A stretch of 64,000 nucleotides of DNA, from positions 62,001-126,000 of the forward strand of contig NZ_MNPW01000009.1 in the NCBI RefSeq assembly GCF_001983175.1. Reading direction: 5' to 3'. The notes beneath the pieces were generated by a model. That model ran no database searches, was not told the DNA's origin, and saw only the letters and a list, made by a program, of their open reading frames with translations. Shown piece after piece: positions 52,956 through 62,218 of the stretch; positions within the stretch are counted from its first letter, which is position 1, and every line of letters starts with the position of its first letter. This DNA is from Pseudomonas cedrina subsp. cedrina (GTDB taxonomy: Bacteria; Pseudomonadota; Gammaproteobacteria; Pseudomonadales; Pseudomonadaceae). The position numbers were made by a program, and so were the translations under genes.

Positions 52956-54170
52956 ATGATGCCCCACGCCGCCCAAGTAGCTTCGACCCCTGCCATCCCG
53001 GGGCTCATTCCGTCTGTAGAGCCGCTGGCCCGCCAGGGGCTTGAACACGCGTTCTCGCAGTTCAGCCAGATGTCGAGCCAGCTGACCGACTCCTACAGCC
53101 TGCTCGAGGCTCGGGTGTCCGAGCTCAAGGGCGAGCTGGCCGTGGTCAGCGCCCAACGCATGGAAGAGCTGGCCGAGAAGGAACGCCTGGCCAACCGCCT
53201 GCAAAACCTGCTCTCGCTGTTGCCGGGCGGCGTGATCGTCATCGATGAAGAGGGCCGCGTGCGCGAAGCCAACCCGGCCGCCTGCGACATGCTCGGCTTG
53301 CCGCTGGAAGGTCAGCTGTGGCGCCACGTGATCACCCGCTGCTTTGCGCCGCGTGAAGATGATGGCCATGAAATTTCCCTCAAGGACGGCCGTCGCTTGT
53401 CCATTGCCACCCGTTCCCTGGACGCAGAACCGGGCCAGTTGGTGCTGCTCAACGACCTGACTGAAACCCGTCACCTGCAAGACCAGTTGGCGCGCCACGA
53501 GCGGTTGTCTTCGCTGGGGCGCATGGTCGCTTCCCTGGCGCATCAGATCCGCACGCCGCTGTCGGCCGCGTTGATCTACGCCAGTCATTTGACTGACGAG
53601 CAACTGCCCGCCGCCACCCACCAGCGCTTTGCCGGTCGCCTCAAGGAGCGCCTGCATGAGCTGGAGCACCAGGTGCGCGACATGCTGGTGTTCGCCCGTG
53701 GCGAATTGCCGCTGACCGAGCGCATCACGCCGGCCGAGTTGATGAAGGCCCTGCAAGCGGCGGCCGCCACCCATATTCAAGAGGCCCAAGTGCGCTGGCA
53801 GTGCGACAGCCACCTCGGTGAACTGCTGTGCAACCGCGACACGCTGGTGGGTTCACTGCTCAACCTGATCGAAAACGCCACCCAGGCCAGCGGCGCCGGG
53901 GCGCGGCTCAAGGTGCACCTGTACAACCGTGGGCAGACCCTGCGCCTGTGCATCAGCGACAGCGGCAGCGGTATCGAGCCGGCCGTGCTGCGCCGCTTGG
54001 GCGAGCCGTTTTTTACCACCAAGACTAACGGCACCGGCCTGGGCCTGACCGTGGTCAAGGCCGTGGCACGTGCGCATCAGGGAGAATTGCAGCTGCATTC
54101 GCGCCTGGGGCGTGGCACCTGTGCATTGATGACCTTGCCGCTGTTTTCATGCGCGGCAAGCACGGAGTAA
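52956..54170 (+). CDS. fleS: Flagellar sensor histidine kinase FleS
   Basis: This 404-aa soluble kinase has a coiled coil (about residues 45-85), a PAS domain (about 85-170), HisKA with His196 in SLAHQIRTPLSAAL, and an HATPase domain (LLNLIENATQAS; SDSGSGIEPAVL; GTGLGLTVVKAVA). No membrane segment is seen, so it senses a cytoplasmic signal. It forms a pair with FleR, 7 nt downstream, that activates the class III flagellar genes. Confidence 0.95.
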   Translation: MMPHAAQVASTPAIPGLIPSVEPLARQGLEHAFSQFSQMSSQLTDSYSLLEARVSELKGELAVVSAQRMEELAEKERLANRLQNLLSLLPGGVIVIDEEGRVREANPAACDMLGLPLEGQLWRHVITRCFAPREDDGHEISLKDGRRLSIATRSLDAEPGQLVLLNDLTETRHLQDQLARHERLSSLGRMVASLAHQIRTPLSAALIYASHLTDEQLPAATHQRFAGRLKERLHELEHQVRDMLVFARGELPLTERITPAELMKALQAAAATHIQEAQVRWQCDSHLGELLCNRDTLVGSLLNLIENATQASGAGARLKVHLYNRGQTLRLCISDSGSGIEPAVLRRLGEPFFTTKTNGTGLGLTVVKAVARAHQGELQLHSRLGRGTCALMTLPLFSCAASTE

Positions 54171-54177
54171 AGAGGAT

Positions 54178-55554
54178 ATGGCTATCAAGGTTCTGTTGGT
54201 GGAAGACGATCGCGCCCTGCGTGAAGCATTGGCTGACACGCTGCTGTTGGCGGGCCATGACTACCGGGCGGTCGGTTCTGCCGAGGACGCCTTGGAAGCG
54301 GTGGAGCAGGAGTCCTTCAGCCTGGTGGTCAGCGACGTGAACATGCCCGGCATGGATGGCCACCAGCTGCTCGGCGTGCTGCGTGCGCGGCAGCCGCAGT
54401 TGCCGGTGTTGCTGATGACCGCCCATGGCGCCGTGGAGCGCGCGGTCGACGCGATGCGCCAAGGCGCGGCGGATTACCTGGTCAAACCGTTCGAACCCAA
54501 GGCGCTGATCGAGCTGGTCGCGCGGCATGCCCTGGGCGTGATCCCGGCCACTGAAGGCGAGGGCCCGATTGCCTTCGAACCGGCCAGCGCACAATTGCTG
54601 GAGCTGGCGGCCCGTGTGGCGCGCAGCGATTCCACCGTGTTGATCTCCGGCGAGTCGGGCACCGGCAAGGAGGTGCTGGCGCGTTACATTCACCAGCAAT
54701 CGACCCGTGCCAAACAGCCGTTTATCGCGATCAACTGCGCGGCGATCCCCGACAACATGCTCGAAGCCACGTTGTTCGGCCATGAAAAAGGCTCGTTCAC
54801 CGGCGCCATCGCGGCCCAGGCGGGCAAGTTCGAACAGGCCGACGGCGGCACCATCCTGCTCGATGAAATTTCGGAAATGCCCCTGGGCCTGCAAGCCAAG
54901 TTGCTGCGCGTATTGCAGGAGCGCGAAGTGGAGCGCGTCGGCGCGCGCAAGCCGATCCAGCTGGATATCCGCGTGGTCGCCACCACCAACCGCGACCTGG
55001 CGGGCGAAGTGGCGGCGGGGCGCTTCCGTGAAGACCTGTTCTACCGGCTGTCGGTGTTCCCCCTGGCCTGGCGCCCGTTGCGCGAGCGCCCGGCGGACAT
55101 CATTCCGCTGGCCGAGCGCCTGTTGAATAACCACGTCAAAAAAATGAAGCATGCCCAGGCGCGCCTGTCCGCCGAGGCCCAGGCCTGCTTGATCGCCTAT
55201 CCATGGCCGGGCAATGTGCGCGAGCTGGACAACGCGATCCAGCGCGCGCTGATCCTGCAACAGGGCGGCCTGATCCAACCCCAGGATTTCTGCCTGGCCA
55301 TGGGCAGCGGCGCGGCGCCCTTGCCAACGCTGGCGCCCGCGCCGCTGGTGGCGGAGGCGGAGTTCGCCGGTGCCCTGGGCGACGACCTGCGTCGCCGCGA
55401 ATTCCAGATGATCATCGACACCCTGCGCGCCGAGCGCGGCCGCCGCAAAGAGGCCGCCGAGCGCCTGGGGATCAGTCCGCGCACCCTGCGCTACAAGCTG
55501 GCGCAGATGCGCGACGCCGGGATGGATGTGGAAGCGTATCTGTTCGCCACCTGA
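54178..55554 (+). CDS. fleR: Flagellar response regulator FleR
   Basis: This 458-aa NtrC-type regulator has a receiver domain with Asp53 (VVSDVNMPGMDG) and Lys103 region (VKPF), an AAA+ domain with Walker A GESGTGK (158-164), and a Fis-type helix-turn-helix (AAERLGISPRTLRYKLAQMR). The sigma54 loop reads GSFTGA (205-210), a Ser variant of GAFTGA. It acts with RpoN on basal body and hook genes. Confidence 0.95.
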   Translation: MAIKVLLVEDDRALREALADTLLLAGHDYRAVGSAEDALEAVEQESFSLVVSDVNMPGMDGHQLLGVLRARQPQLPVLLMTAHGAVERAVDAMRQGAADYLVKPFEPKALIELVARHALGVIPATEGEGPIAFEPASAQLLELAARVARSDSTVLISGESGTGKEVLARYIHQQSTRAKQPFIAINCAAIPDNMLEATLFGHEKGSFTGAIAAQAGKFEQADGGTILLDEISEMPLGLQAKLLRVLQEREVERVGARKPIQLDIRVVATTNRDLAGEVAAGRFREDLFYRLSVFPLAWRPLRERPADIIPLAERLLNNHVKKMKHAQARLSAEAQACLIAYPWPGNVRELDNAIQRALILQQGGLIQPQDFCLAMGSGAAPLPTLAPAPLVAEAEFAGALGDDLRRREFQMIIDTLRAERGRRKEAAERLGISPRTLRYKLAQMRDAGMDVEAYLFAT

Positions 55555-55589
55555 CTTCACCCCCATAGCCATAGCTCCCTACACATCTT

Positions 55590-55739
55590 TGTAGTGAGCG
55601 GGCTTGTCGAATCGTCGCACCGCCCGCGCTGGGCTGCGAAGCGGCCCCAAACCAAGCGACTCGGTTTTATCTGGAACTCGGCGGTGTCTTCATTGGGGCG
55701 GCTTCGCCACCCAGCGCGGGGCAAGCCCGCTCACTACAA
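55590..55739. repeat. Second-class REP pair, left arm interrupted
   Basis: Same family as 18395-18528: arms TGTAGTGAGCGGGCTTGTC and GCAAGCCCGCTCACTACA. The left arm carries about 15 extra bases (GAATCGTCGCACCGC) between GCTTGTC and CCGCGCTGGG. It occupies most of the 335-nt gap between fleR and fliE. Confidence 0.85.
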
Positions 55740-55811
55740 GGCGATTTCTTGTGGTGTGTCGGTAACAGGGCCGACAAGGTTTGTCGCCTTTTCTTACGAG
55801 CTGAACCAGAG

Positions 55812-55828
55812 CTGGCACCCTTGTTGCT
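55812..55828 (+). promoter_or_regulatory. Sigma54 promoter of fliE
   Basis: CTGGCACCCTTGTTGCT is close to the RpoN consensus, with exact GG-N10-GC spacing, 61 nt before the fliE start. Confidence 0.85.
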
Positions 55829-55889
55829 ACCTCCCTTAGTAATCGCTGCGTAGTGTCAAAAATTTGCGGGTTGTCGGAGAGAGAAGGTC

Positions 55890-56219
55890 ATGAGCCAGGG
55901 TATTGAATTCAATCGGTTGATGTTGGATATGCGCTCCATGCAAATGGATGCCATGGCTCAGCCGAAATCCGTCGCGCAGGTGCCGCAACTGGGCCAGAGC
56001 AGTTTTGCCGACATGCTCGGTTCGGCCATCAATAAAGTCAGTGACACCCAACAAGCGTCCAGCCAGTTGGCCAACGCGTTCGAGATCGGTAAGAGCGGCG
56101 TGGACCTCACCGACGTGATGGTCGCCTCGCAAAAAGCCAGCGTGTCCTTTCAGGCCTTGACCCAGGTGCGTAACAAGCTGGTGCAGGCCTATCAAGACAT
56201 CATGCAGATGCCGGTTTAA
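55890..56219 (+). CDS. fliE: Flagellar hook-basal body protein FliE
   Basis: This 109-aa protein links the MS ring to the rod. The C-terminal signature VDLTDVMVASQKASVSFQAL and QVRNKLVQAYQDIMQMPV is complete. GGAGAGAGAAGG precedes the ATG. First gene of fliEFGHIJ. Confidence 0.95.
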   Translation: MSQGIEFNRLMLDMRSMQMDAMAQPKSVAQVPQLGQSSFADMLGSAINKVSDTQQASSQLANAFEIGKSGVDLTDVMVASQKASVSFQALTQVRNKLVQAYQDIMQMPV

Positions 56220-56235
56220 GGACGAGATTTAAGTC

Positions 56236-58023
56236 ATGGCAGAAGCAGTCGTGGACAACGTACCCGCCAAGGCAGACGGCAAGCCGCCGCTGTTTGGCCT
56301 GTCGTTCCTGGAAAACCTCTCGGAAATGACCATGTTGCGTCAGGTGGGCCTGATGGTTGGCCTGGCTGCCAGCGTGGCGATTGGTTTTGCCGTGGTGTTG
56401 TGGTCGCAGCAACCCGATTACCGGCCGCTGTACGGCAGCCTGGCGGGCATGGATTCCAAGCAGATCATGGAAACCCTCGCCGCCGCCGACATCGCCTACA
56501 CCGTGGAGCCCAACTCCGGCGCTTTGCTGGTCAAGGCCGATGACGTGGCCCGTGCGCGCATGAAGCTGGCCGCCGCCGGCGTGACCCCGTCCGACGCCAA
56601 CATCGGTTTTGAGATCCTCGACAAGGACCAGGGCCTGGGTACCAGCCAGTTCATGGAAGCCACCCGCTACCGTCGTGGCCTGGAAGGCGAACTGGCACGC
56701 ACCATCTCCAGCCTGAATAACGTCAAGGGCGCCCGCGTGCACCTGGCCATTCCGAAAAGCTCGGTGTTCGTGCGCGACGAGCGCAAGCCCAGCGCCTCGG
56801 TCCTGGTGGAACTGTTCTCCGGCCGCTCCCTGGAGCCTGGCCAAGTCCTGGCGATCATCAACCTGGTCGCCACCAGCGTGCCTGAATTGAGCAAGTCGCA
56901 GATCACCGTGGTCGACCAGAAGGGCAACCTACTGTCCGACATGGCGGAAAACTCGGCATTGACCCAGGCCGGCAAGCAGTTCGATTACAGCCGCCGCATG
57001 GAAAGCATGCTCACCCAGCGTGTGCACAACATCCTGCAGCCGGTATTGGGCAACGACCGCTACAAGGCTGAAGTGTCCGCCGACGTGGACTTCAGCGCCG
57101 TCGAGTCGACATCCGAGCAGTTCAACCCCGACCAGCCGGCACTGCGCAGCGAGCAGTCCACCAGCGAACAGCGCACCGCCGCCAATGGCCCGCCGCAAGG
57201 CGTGCCGGGGGCCCTGAGCAACCAGCCGCCATCCCCGGCCTCGGCACCGCAGACCACCGGTGGCGCGGGCGCTGCCGCGGCGGCCGCGATCCAGCCTGGC
57301 CAGCCTTTGCTGGACGCCAACGGCCAGCAGATCATGGACCCGGCCACCGGCCAGCCGATGCTCGCACCGTACCCGGCGGACAAGCGTAACCAGTCCACCA
57401 AGAACTTCGAGCTCGATCGTTCCATCAGCCACGTCAAGCAGCAGCAAGGCCGCGTCAATCGCCTGTCGGTGTCGGTGGTGGTCGATGACCAGGTCAAGGT
57501 CAATGCCGCTGACGGCGCGGTCACCCGTGCGCCGTGGAGCGCCGACGAATTGGCGCGCTTCACCCGCCTGGTGCAGGACGCCGTCGGTTTCGACGCCAGC
57601 CGTGGCGACAGCGTCAGCGTGATCAACATGCCGTTCTCCGCCGAGCGTGGCGAAGTCATCGCCGAAGCCGCGTTCTACACGCAGCCTTGGTTCTGGGACA
57701 TCGTCAAACAAGTGCTGGGGGTGTTGTTCATCCTGGTACTGGTGTTCGGTGTGCTGCGTCCGGTGCTCAACAACATCACCGGCAACGGCAAGAACAAGCA
57801 ACTGGCGGCCTTTGGTGGCAGCGACGTCGAGTTGGGCGGCATGGGCGGCCTGGACGGCGAACTGGCCAACGACCGCGTCAGCCTCGGCGGCCCGCAAAGC
57901 ATCCTGTTGCCGAGCCCGAGCGAAGGCTATGACGCTCAGTTGAACGCAATCAAGAGCCTGGTGGCAGAAGACCCGGGCCGTGTGGCCCAGGTCGTGAAAG
58001 AGTGGATTAACGCAGATGAGTGA
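56236..58023 (+). CDS. fliF: Flagellar MS-ring protein FliF
   Basis: This 595-aa inner membrane protein has membrane segments near residues 36-56 and 485-505 flanking a large periplasmic region with ring-building motifs (LAAADIAYTVEPNSGALLVK in part; FQEL-type GTSQFMEATRYRRGLEGELA). The middle holds a low-complexity P/A/G-rich stretch (about residues 315-360). The C-terminal cytoplasmic tail binds FliG. It overlaps fliG by 8 nt. Confidence 0.96.
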   Translation: MAEAVVDNVPAKADGKPPLFGLSFLENLSEMTMLRQVGLMVGLAASVAIGFAVVLWSQQPDYRPLYGSLAGMDSKQIMETLAAADIAYTVEPNSGALLVKADDVARARMKLAAAGVTPSDANIGFEILDKDQGLGTSQFMEATRYRRGLEGELARTISSLNNVKGARVHLAIPKSSVFVRDERKPSASVLVELFSGRSLEPGQVLAIINLVATSVPELSKSQITVVDQKGNLLSDMAENSALTQAGKQFDYSRRMESMLTQRVHNILQPVLGNDRYKAEVSADVDFSAVESTSEQFNPDQPALRSEQSTSEQRTAANGPPQGVPGALSNQPPSPASAPQTTGGAGAAAAAAIQPGQPLLDANGQQIMDPATGQPMLAPYPADKRNQSTKNFELDRSISHVKQQQGRVNRLSVSVVVDDQVKVNAADGAVTRAPWSADELARFTRLVQDAVGFDASRGDSVSVINMPFSAERGEVIAEAAFYTQPWFWDIVKQVLGVLFILVLVFGVLRPVLNNITGNGKNKQLAAFGGSDVELGGMGGLDGELANDRVSLGGPQSILLPSPSEGYDAQLNAIKSLVAEDPGRVAQVVKEWINADE

Positions 58024-59032
58024 TCGAGCCGCAGTTGCCAAGCTCTCCAAGGTCGACAAAGCCGCCGTGCTGCTGCTGTCCCTGGGTGAAACCGATGCCG
58101 CCCAAGTGCTGCGTCACATGGGCCCCAAAGAAGTCCAGCGCGTCGGCGTGGCCATGGCGCAAATGCGCAATGTGCACCGCGAGCAAGTCGAGCAGGTGAT
58201 GAGCGAGTTCGTCGAGATCGTTGGCGACCAGACCAGCCTGGGCGTCGGCTCCGACAGCTACATCCGCAAGATGCTCACCTCGGCGCTGGGCGAAGACAAG
58301 GCCAACGGCCTGATCGACCGCATCCTGCTCGGTGGCAACACCAGTGGCCTCGACAGCCTGAAATGGATGGAGCCACGCGCCGTCGCCGACGTGATCCGCT
58401 ACGAGCACCCGCAGATCCAGGCGATCGTGGTGGCGTACCTCGACCCGGACCAGGCCGGTGAAGTCCTCGGCCACTTCGACCACAAAGTGCGCCTGGACAT
58501 CATCCTGCGCGTGTCGTCGCTGAACACCGTGCAGCCGGCGGCCTTGAAAGAATTGAACACCATCCTGGAGAAGCAGTTCTCCGGCAACTCGAATGCCTCG
58601 CGTACCACCCTGGGCGGTATCAAGCGTGCGGCCGACATCATGAACTTCCTCGACAGCTCGGTCGAAGGCCAGTTGATGGACTCGATCCGCGAGATCGACG
58701 ACACCCTGTCCGGCCAGATCGAAGACCTCATGTTCGTGTTCAACAACCTCTCCGATGTCGACGACCGTGGCATCCAGGCGCTGCTGCGCGAAGTGTCCTC
58801 CGACGTGCTGGTGCTGGCCCTCAAGGGCTCGGACGAAGGCGTCAAGGAAAAGATCTTCAAGAACATGTCCAAGCGTGCCTCGGAACTGTTGCGCGACGAC
58901 CTGGAAGCCAAAGGCCCGGTGCGCGTCAGCGACGTGGAAACCGCACAGAAGGAAATCCTCACCATTGCCCGCCGTATGGCCGAAGCCGGAGAAATCGTTC
59001 TCGGTGGGAAGGGCGGCGAAGAAATGATTTAA
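58016..59032 (+). CDS. fliG: Flagellar motor switch protein FliG
   Basis: This 338-aa rotor protein begins with KLSKVDKAAVLLLSLGE and carries the EHPQIQAIVVAYLDPDQAG segment and the torque helix LKGSDEGVKEKIFKNMSKRA with alternating charges. It interacts with FliF and the stator. No truncation is seen. Confidence 0.97.
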   Translation: MSDRAAVAKLSKVDKAAVLLLSLGETDAAQVLRHMGPKEVQRVGVAMAQMRNVHREQVEQVMSEFVEIVGDQTSLGVGSDSYIRKMLTSALGEDKANGLIDRILLGGNTSGLDSLKWMEPRAVADVIRYEHPQIQAIVVAYLDPDQAGEVLGHFDHKVRLDIILRVSSLNTVQPAALKELNTILEKQFSGNSNASRTTLGGIKRAADIMNFLDSSVEGQLMDSIREIDDTLSGQIEDLMFVFNNLSDVDDRGIQALLREVSSDVLVLALKGSDEGVKEKIFKNMSKRASELLRDDLEAKGPVRVSDVETAQKEILTIARRMAEAGEIVLGGKGGEEMI

Positions 59033-59042
59033 GGCGCCTGTG

Positions 59043-59807
59043 ATGTCGAGCAAAGATGAGGCACCCAGCGACCTGATTCGCGCACGGGATGTCGGTGGGT
59101 TCGACATCTGGTCGCTGCCCAGCTTCGATCCGCATGTGCCGGAGCCCGAGCCGGAGCCGGTGATCGAGCCGCCGGTGGAAATGGAAGAAGTGCCGCTGGA
59201 CGAAGTCCAGCCACTGACCCTGGAAGAGTTGGAAAGCATCCGCCAGGAGGCCTACAACGAAGGCTTCGCCGCCGGTGAGAAAGACGGTTTTCGCAGCACC
59301 ACCCTCAAGGTGCGCCAGGAAGCCGAGGCGGCGCTGAGCGTCAAGCTGGCGAGTCTTGAGCGCTTGATGGGCGGCCTGTTCGACCCTATCGCCGAGCAGG
59401 ATTCCCAGATCGAAAAGGCCATGGTCGGCCTGGTGCAGCACATCGCTCGCCAGGTGATCCAGCGTGAGCTGGTGCTCGACTCCAGCCAAATCGAAAGCGT
59501 CATGCGCGAAGCCCTCAAGCTGCTGCCCCTGGGCGTCGGTAATGTGCGGCTGTACATCAACCCGCAGGACTTCGAACAGGTCAAAGCCCTGCGCGAGCGC
59601 CATGAAGAAACCTGGCGCATCGTCGAAGACGCCGCCTTGCAGCCGGGCGGCTGCCGCGTCGAGACCGAGCACAGCCGCATCGATGCCACGGTGGAAACCC
59701 GCATCAGCCAGATCATGGCCAAGCTGCTGGACCAGGCCCACGAGCAGGTATTGAACCCGGCCGAGCCCGACCTGAGCCTGGACCTGGACGCCGCCGATGC
59801 GCCTTGA
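59043..59807 (+). CDS. fliH: Flagellar export regulator FliH
   Basis: This 254-aa protein has an acidic proline-rich N-terminus (EPEPEPVIEPPVEMEE), a helical stalk with EAYNEGFAAGEKDGF, and the C-terminal FliI-binding domain (VRLYINPQDFEQVK). It dimerises and holds the export ATPase. ATG 59043 is chosen over GTG 59040. It overlaps fliI by 11 nt. Confidence 0.93.
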   Translation: MSSKDEAPSDLIRARDVGGFDIWSLPSFDPHVPEPEPEPVIEPPVEMEEVPLDEVQPLTLEELESIRQEAYNEGFAAGEKDGFRSTTLKVRQEAEAALSVKLASLERLMGGLFDPIAEQDSQIEKAMVGLVQHIARQVIQRELVLDSSQIESVMREALKLLPLGVGNVRLYINPQDFEQVKALRERHEETWRIVEDAALQPGGCRVETEHSRIDATVETRISQIMAKLLDQAHEQVLNPAEPDLSLDLDAADAP

Positions 59808-61155
59808 TCGCACCAGCTTCGCCAGGCGCCTGAGCGGTTACACCGACGCCACGCAGTTGCCCGGCCAACCGATCCTCGAAGGGCGCCTGTTGCGCATGGT
59901 TGGCCTGACTCTTGAGGCCGAGGGACTGCGCGCCGCCATGGGCAGCCGCTGCATGGTGATCAACGACGACAGCTACCATCCGGTGCAGGTCGAAGCCGAA
60001 GTGATGGGCTTTTCCGGCAACAAGATTTTCCTGATGCCGGTGGGCAGTATCGCCGGTATCGCGCCCGGCGCCCGCGTGGTGCCGTTGGCCGACACCGGCC
60101 GCCTGCCGATGGGCATGAGCATGCTCGGCCGCGTGCTCGACGGCGCCGGCCGCGCGCTGGACGGCAAGGGCGGCATGAAGGCCGAAGACTGGGTGCCGAT
60201 GGACGGCCCCACCATCAACCCGCTCAACCGCAACCCCATCAGCCAGCCGCTCGATGTGGGCATTCGCAGTATCAACGGTTTATTGACGGTCGGCCGCGGC
60301 CAGCGTCTGGGCCTGTTCGCCGGTACCGGCGTGGGTAAGTCGGTGTTGCTGGGCATGATGACGCGCTTTACCGAGGCCGACATCATTGTGGTGGGGCTGA
60401 TCGGCGAGCGGGGCCGTGAGGTCAAGGAGTTCATCGAGCACAGCCTTGGCGAAGAAGGCCTCAAGCGCTCGGTCGTGGTCGCCTCGCCGGCGGACGATGC
60501 ACCGCTGATGCGCCTGCGCGCCGCCATGTACTGCACGCGCATCGCCGAATATTTTCGCGACAAGGGCAAGAATGTCCTGTTGCTGATGGACTCGCTCACG
60601 CGTTTTGCCCAGGCCCAGCGGGAAATCGCCCTGGCCATTGGCGAACCGCCGGCGACCAAGGGTTATCCGCCGTCGGTGTTCGCCAAACTGCCCAAGCTGG
60701 TGGAGCGCGCCGGTAACGCCGAGGCCGGCGGTGGCTCGATCACCGCGTTCTACACCGTGCTGTCCGAAGGCGATGACCAGCAGGACCCGATTGCCGACTC
60801 GGCGCGGGGCGTGCTCGACGGCCACATCGTGCTCTCGCGGCGGCTGGCCGAGGAAGGGCATTACCCGGCCATCGACATCGAAGCGTCGATCAGCCGGGTG
60901 ATGCCTGCGGTGGTCACCCCGGAGCACATGGCTCGTGCGCAACAATTCAAGCAACTGTGGTCGCGCTACCAGCAGAGCCGTGATTTGATCAGCGTCGGCG
61001 CCTATGTGGCCGGTGGTGATCGCGAGACCGACCTGGCCATCGCCCTGCAGCCGCAGTTGGTGACCTACCTGCGCCAGGGCCTCAACGACAAGATCAGCAT
61101 GGGCGAAAGCGAAGCGCACCTGCAGTCGATCTTCGCGCCTGCGCCGGGCGGCTAA
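59797..61155 (+). CDS. fliI: Flagellum-specific export ATPase FliI
   Basis: This 452-aa F1-beta-like ATPase has Walker A GLFAGTGVGKSVLLG near residues 171-185, GLIGERGREVKEF, Walker B VLLLMDSLTRFAQAQREI and SRRLAEEGHYPAIDIEASISR. It energises unfolding and delivery of flagellar substrates. The length is normal. Confidence 0.97.
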   Translation: MRLDRTSFARRLSGYTDATQLPGQPILEGRLLRMVGLTLEAEGLRAAMGSRCMVINDDSYHPVQVEAEVMGFSGNKIFLMPVGSIAGIAPGARVVPLADTGRLPMGMSMLGRVLDGAGRALDGKGGMKAEDWVPMDGPTINPLNRNPISQPLDVGIRSINGLLTVGRGQRLGLFAGTGVGKSVLLGMMTRFTEADIIVVGLIGERGREVKEFIEHSLGEEGLKRSVVVASPADDAPLMRLRAAMYCTRIAEYFRDKGKNVLLLMDSLTRFAQAQREIALAIGEPPATKGYPPSVFAKLPKLVERAGNAEAGGGSITAFYTVLSEGDDQQDPIADSARGVLDGHIVLSRRLAEEGHYPAIDIEASISRVMPAVVTPEHMARAQQFKQLWSRYQQSRDLISVGAYVAGGDRETDLAIALQPQLVTYLRQGLNDKISMGESEAHLQSIFAPAPGG

Positions 61156-61158
61156 GCC

Positions 61159-61608
61159 ATGGCCAACAGCCGCGCCGCGCGCCTGGCTCCGGTGGTGGAC
61201 ATGGCCGAGAAGGCCGAGAAAACCGCCGTGCAACGCCTGGGCTACTTCCAGGGCCAGGTGCGCCTGGCCGAAAGCAAGCTGGGCGACCTGGAGCGTTTTC
61301 GCAGTGAGTACCAGCAGCAATGGATCGACCGTGGCGCCAAAGGCGTATCGGGCCAATGGCTGATGGGTTACCAGGGCTTTCTCAACCAGCTCGAAACCGC
61401 CGTCGGCCAGCAACGCCAGAGCCTGGCATGGCACCAGAACAACCTGGATAAAGCCCGCGAAAGTTGGCAACAGGCGTTCGCCCGTGTCGAGGGCCTGCGC
61501 AAGCTGGTGCAGCGCTATATCGACGAAGCCAGGGCGCTGGAAGACAAGCGCGAGCAGAAGCTGCTGGACGAGCTGTCACAACGGCTGCCACGCCAGTCCC
61601 AATTCTAA
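61159..61608 (+). CDS. fliJ: Flagellar export chaperone FliJ
   Basis: This 149-aa protein is a pure antiparallel coiled coil (AEKTAVQRLGYFQGQVRLAE and QRQSLAWHQNNLDKARESWQ), as expected of FliJ, the central stalk of the export ATPase ring. It starts 3 nt after the fliI stop. The fliEFGHIJ run ends here at the repeat region. Confidence 0.94.
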   Translation: MANSRAARLAPVVDMAEKAEKTAVQRLGYFQGQVRLAESKLGDLERFRSEYQQQWIDRGAKGVSGQWLMGYQGFLNQLETAVGQQRQSLAWHQNNLDKARESWQQAFARVEGLRKLVQRYIDEARALEDKREQKLLDELSQRLPRQSQF

Positions 61609-61774
61609 CTGCCGGCTCCGTCAAATGTGGGAGCTGGCTTGCCTGCGATAGCGATGTATGAGTGCCATATGAGCAAGCTGACCCACCGCAATCGCAGCAT
61701 AGGTATCTACACAACTTTCGACGGTGTGTGGCGAGGGCGGCCTACGGGCCGACCGTTTTTTTGGGTTTGACCGA

Positions 61775-62108
61775 GTACATATCCGTTGCTGCGGTAACGG
61801 CGGCTTAGGGTTCCGCCCTTACGGCGGGTCACTTTTTGAAGAGCGCAAAAAGTAACCAAAAACGCATCGCCCCACCACTCGGTGCCTCGCCTAGGCTCGG
61901 CATGCCCGTAATCCGACATTGATTTGGGGGGCCGCCGCCACGCGCCATCCATGGCGCGGGGCGGCTAAACCGGCGTCCTGCCGGTTTACCCCCCAAATCA
62001 ATATCGAATTGCGGCCAGCGTGGTTGACGGGGCGCCTCAGATCAAGATCAAAAACAAAGCGCGGCGGCCTTAGAGCCGACCGGTATTCATGTCGAACTCG
62101 GTTCAAAA
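61775..62108 (+). repeat. Structured dispersed repeat, copy 3
   Basis: Collinear with copy 1 (29926): GTACATATCCGTTG, hairpins CCGCC/GGCGG and ACTTTTTG/CAAAAAGT, the conserved CCCCACCACTCGGTGCCTCG block, a three-way-junction core at 61916-62004 and the tail GGTTGACGGGGCG. Stem substitutions relative to copy 1 are largely compensated. The 93-aa frame inside is regarded as spurious. Confidence 0.85.
61916..62004. other. Three-way-junction core of repeat copy 3
   Basis: The outer stem ACATTGATTTGGGGGG pairs with CCCCCCAAATCAATAT (one mismatch). The first hairpin has lost one base in each arm relative to copy 1; the second has a 9-bp stem TAAACCGGC/GCCGGTTTA with a changed loop. Confidence 0.8.
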
Positions 62109-62218
62109 TGTGGGAGCTGTCGAGCCCCAGCGAGGCTGCGAAGGCGGCGGCACTGCTGGCATTTTTTTCGCCTGACCCACCGCTTTCGCAGCCTCGCTAA
62201 AGCTCGACAGCTCCCACA
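62109..62218. repeat. Third-class REP pair (GTGGGAGCTGTCGAG type)
   Basis: Arms TGTGGGAGCTGTCGAGC and GCTCGACAGCTCCCACA, followed inward by AGCGAGGCTGCGAA and its complement. It shares only GTGGGAGCT with the main class. Confidence 0.85.

Noticed and set aside
61707..61952. 81-aa minus-strand frame in the repeat region after fliJ
   Set aside because: It spans the boundary of the inserted element and repeat copy 3, with no domain or start signal.
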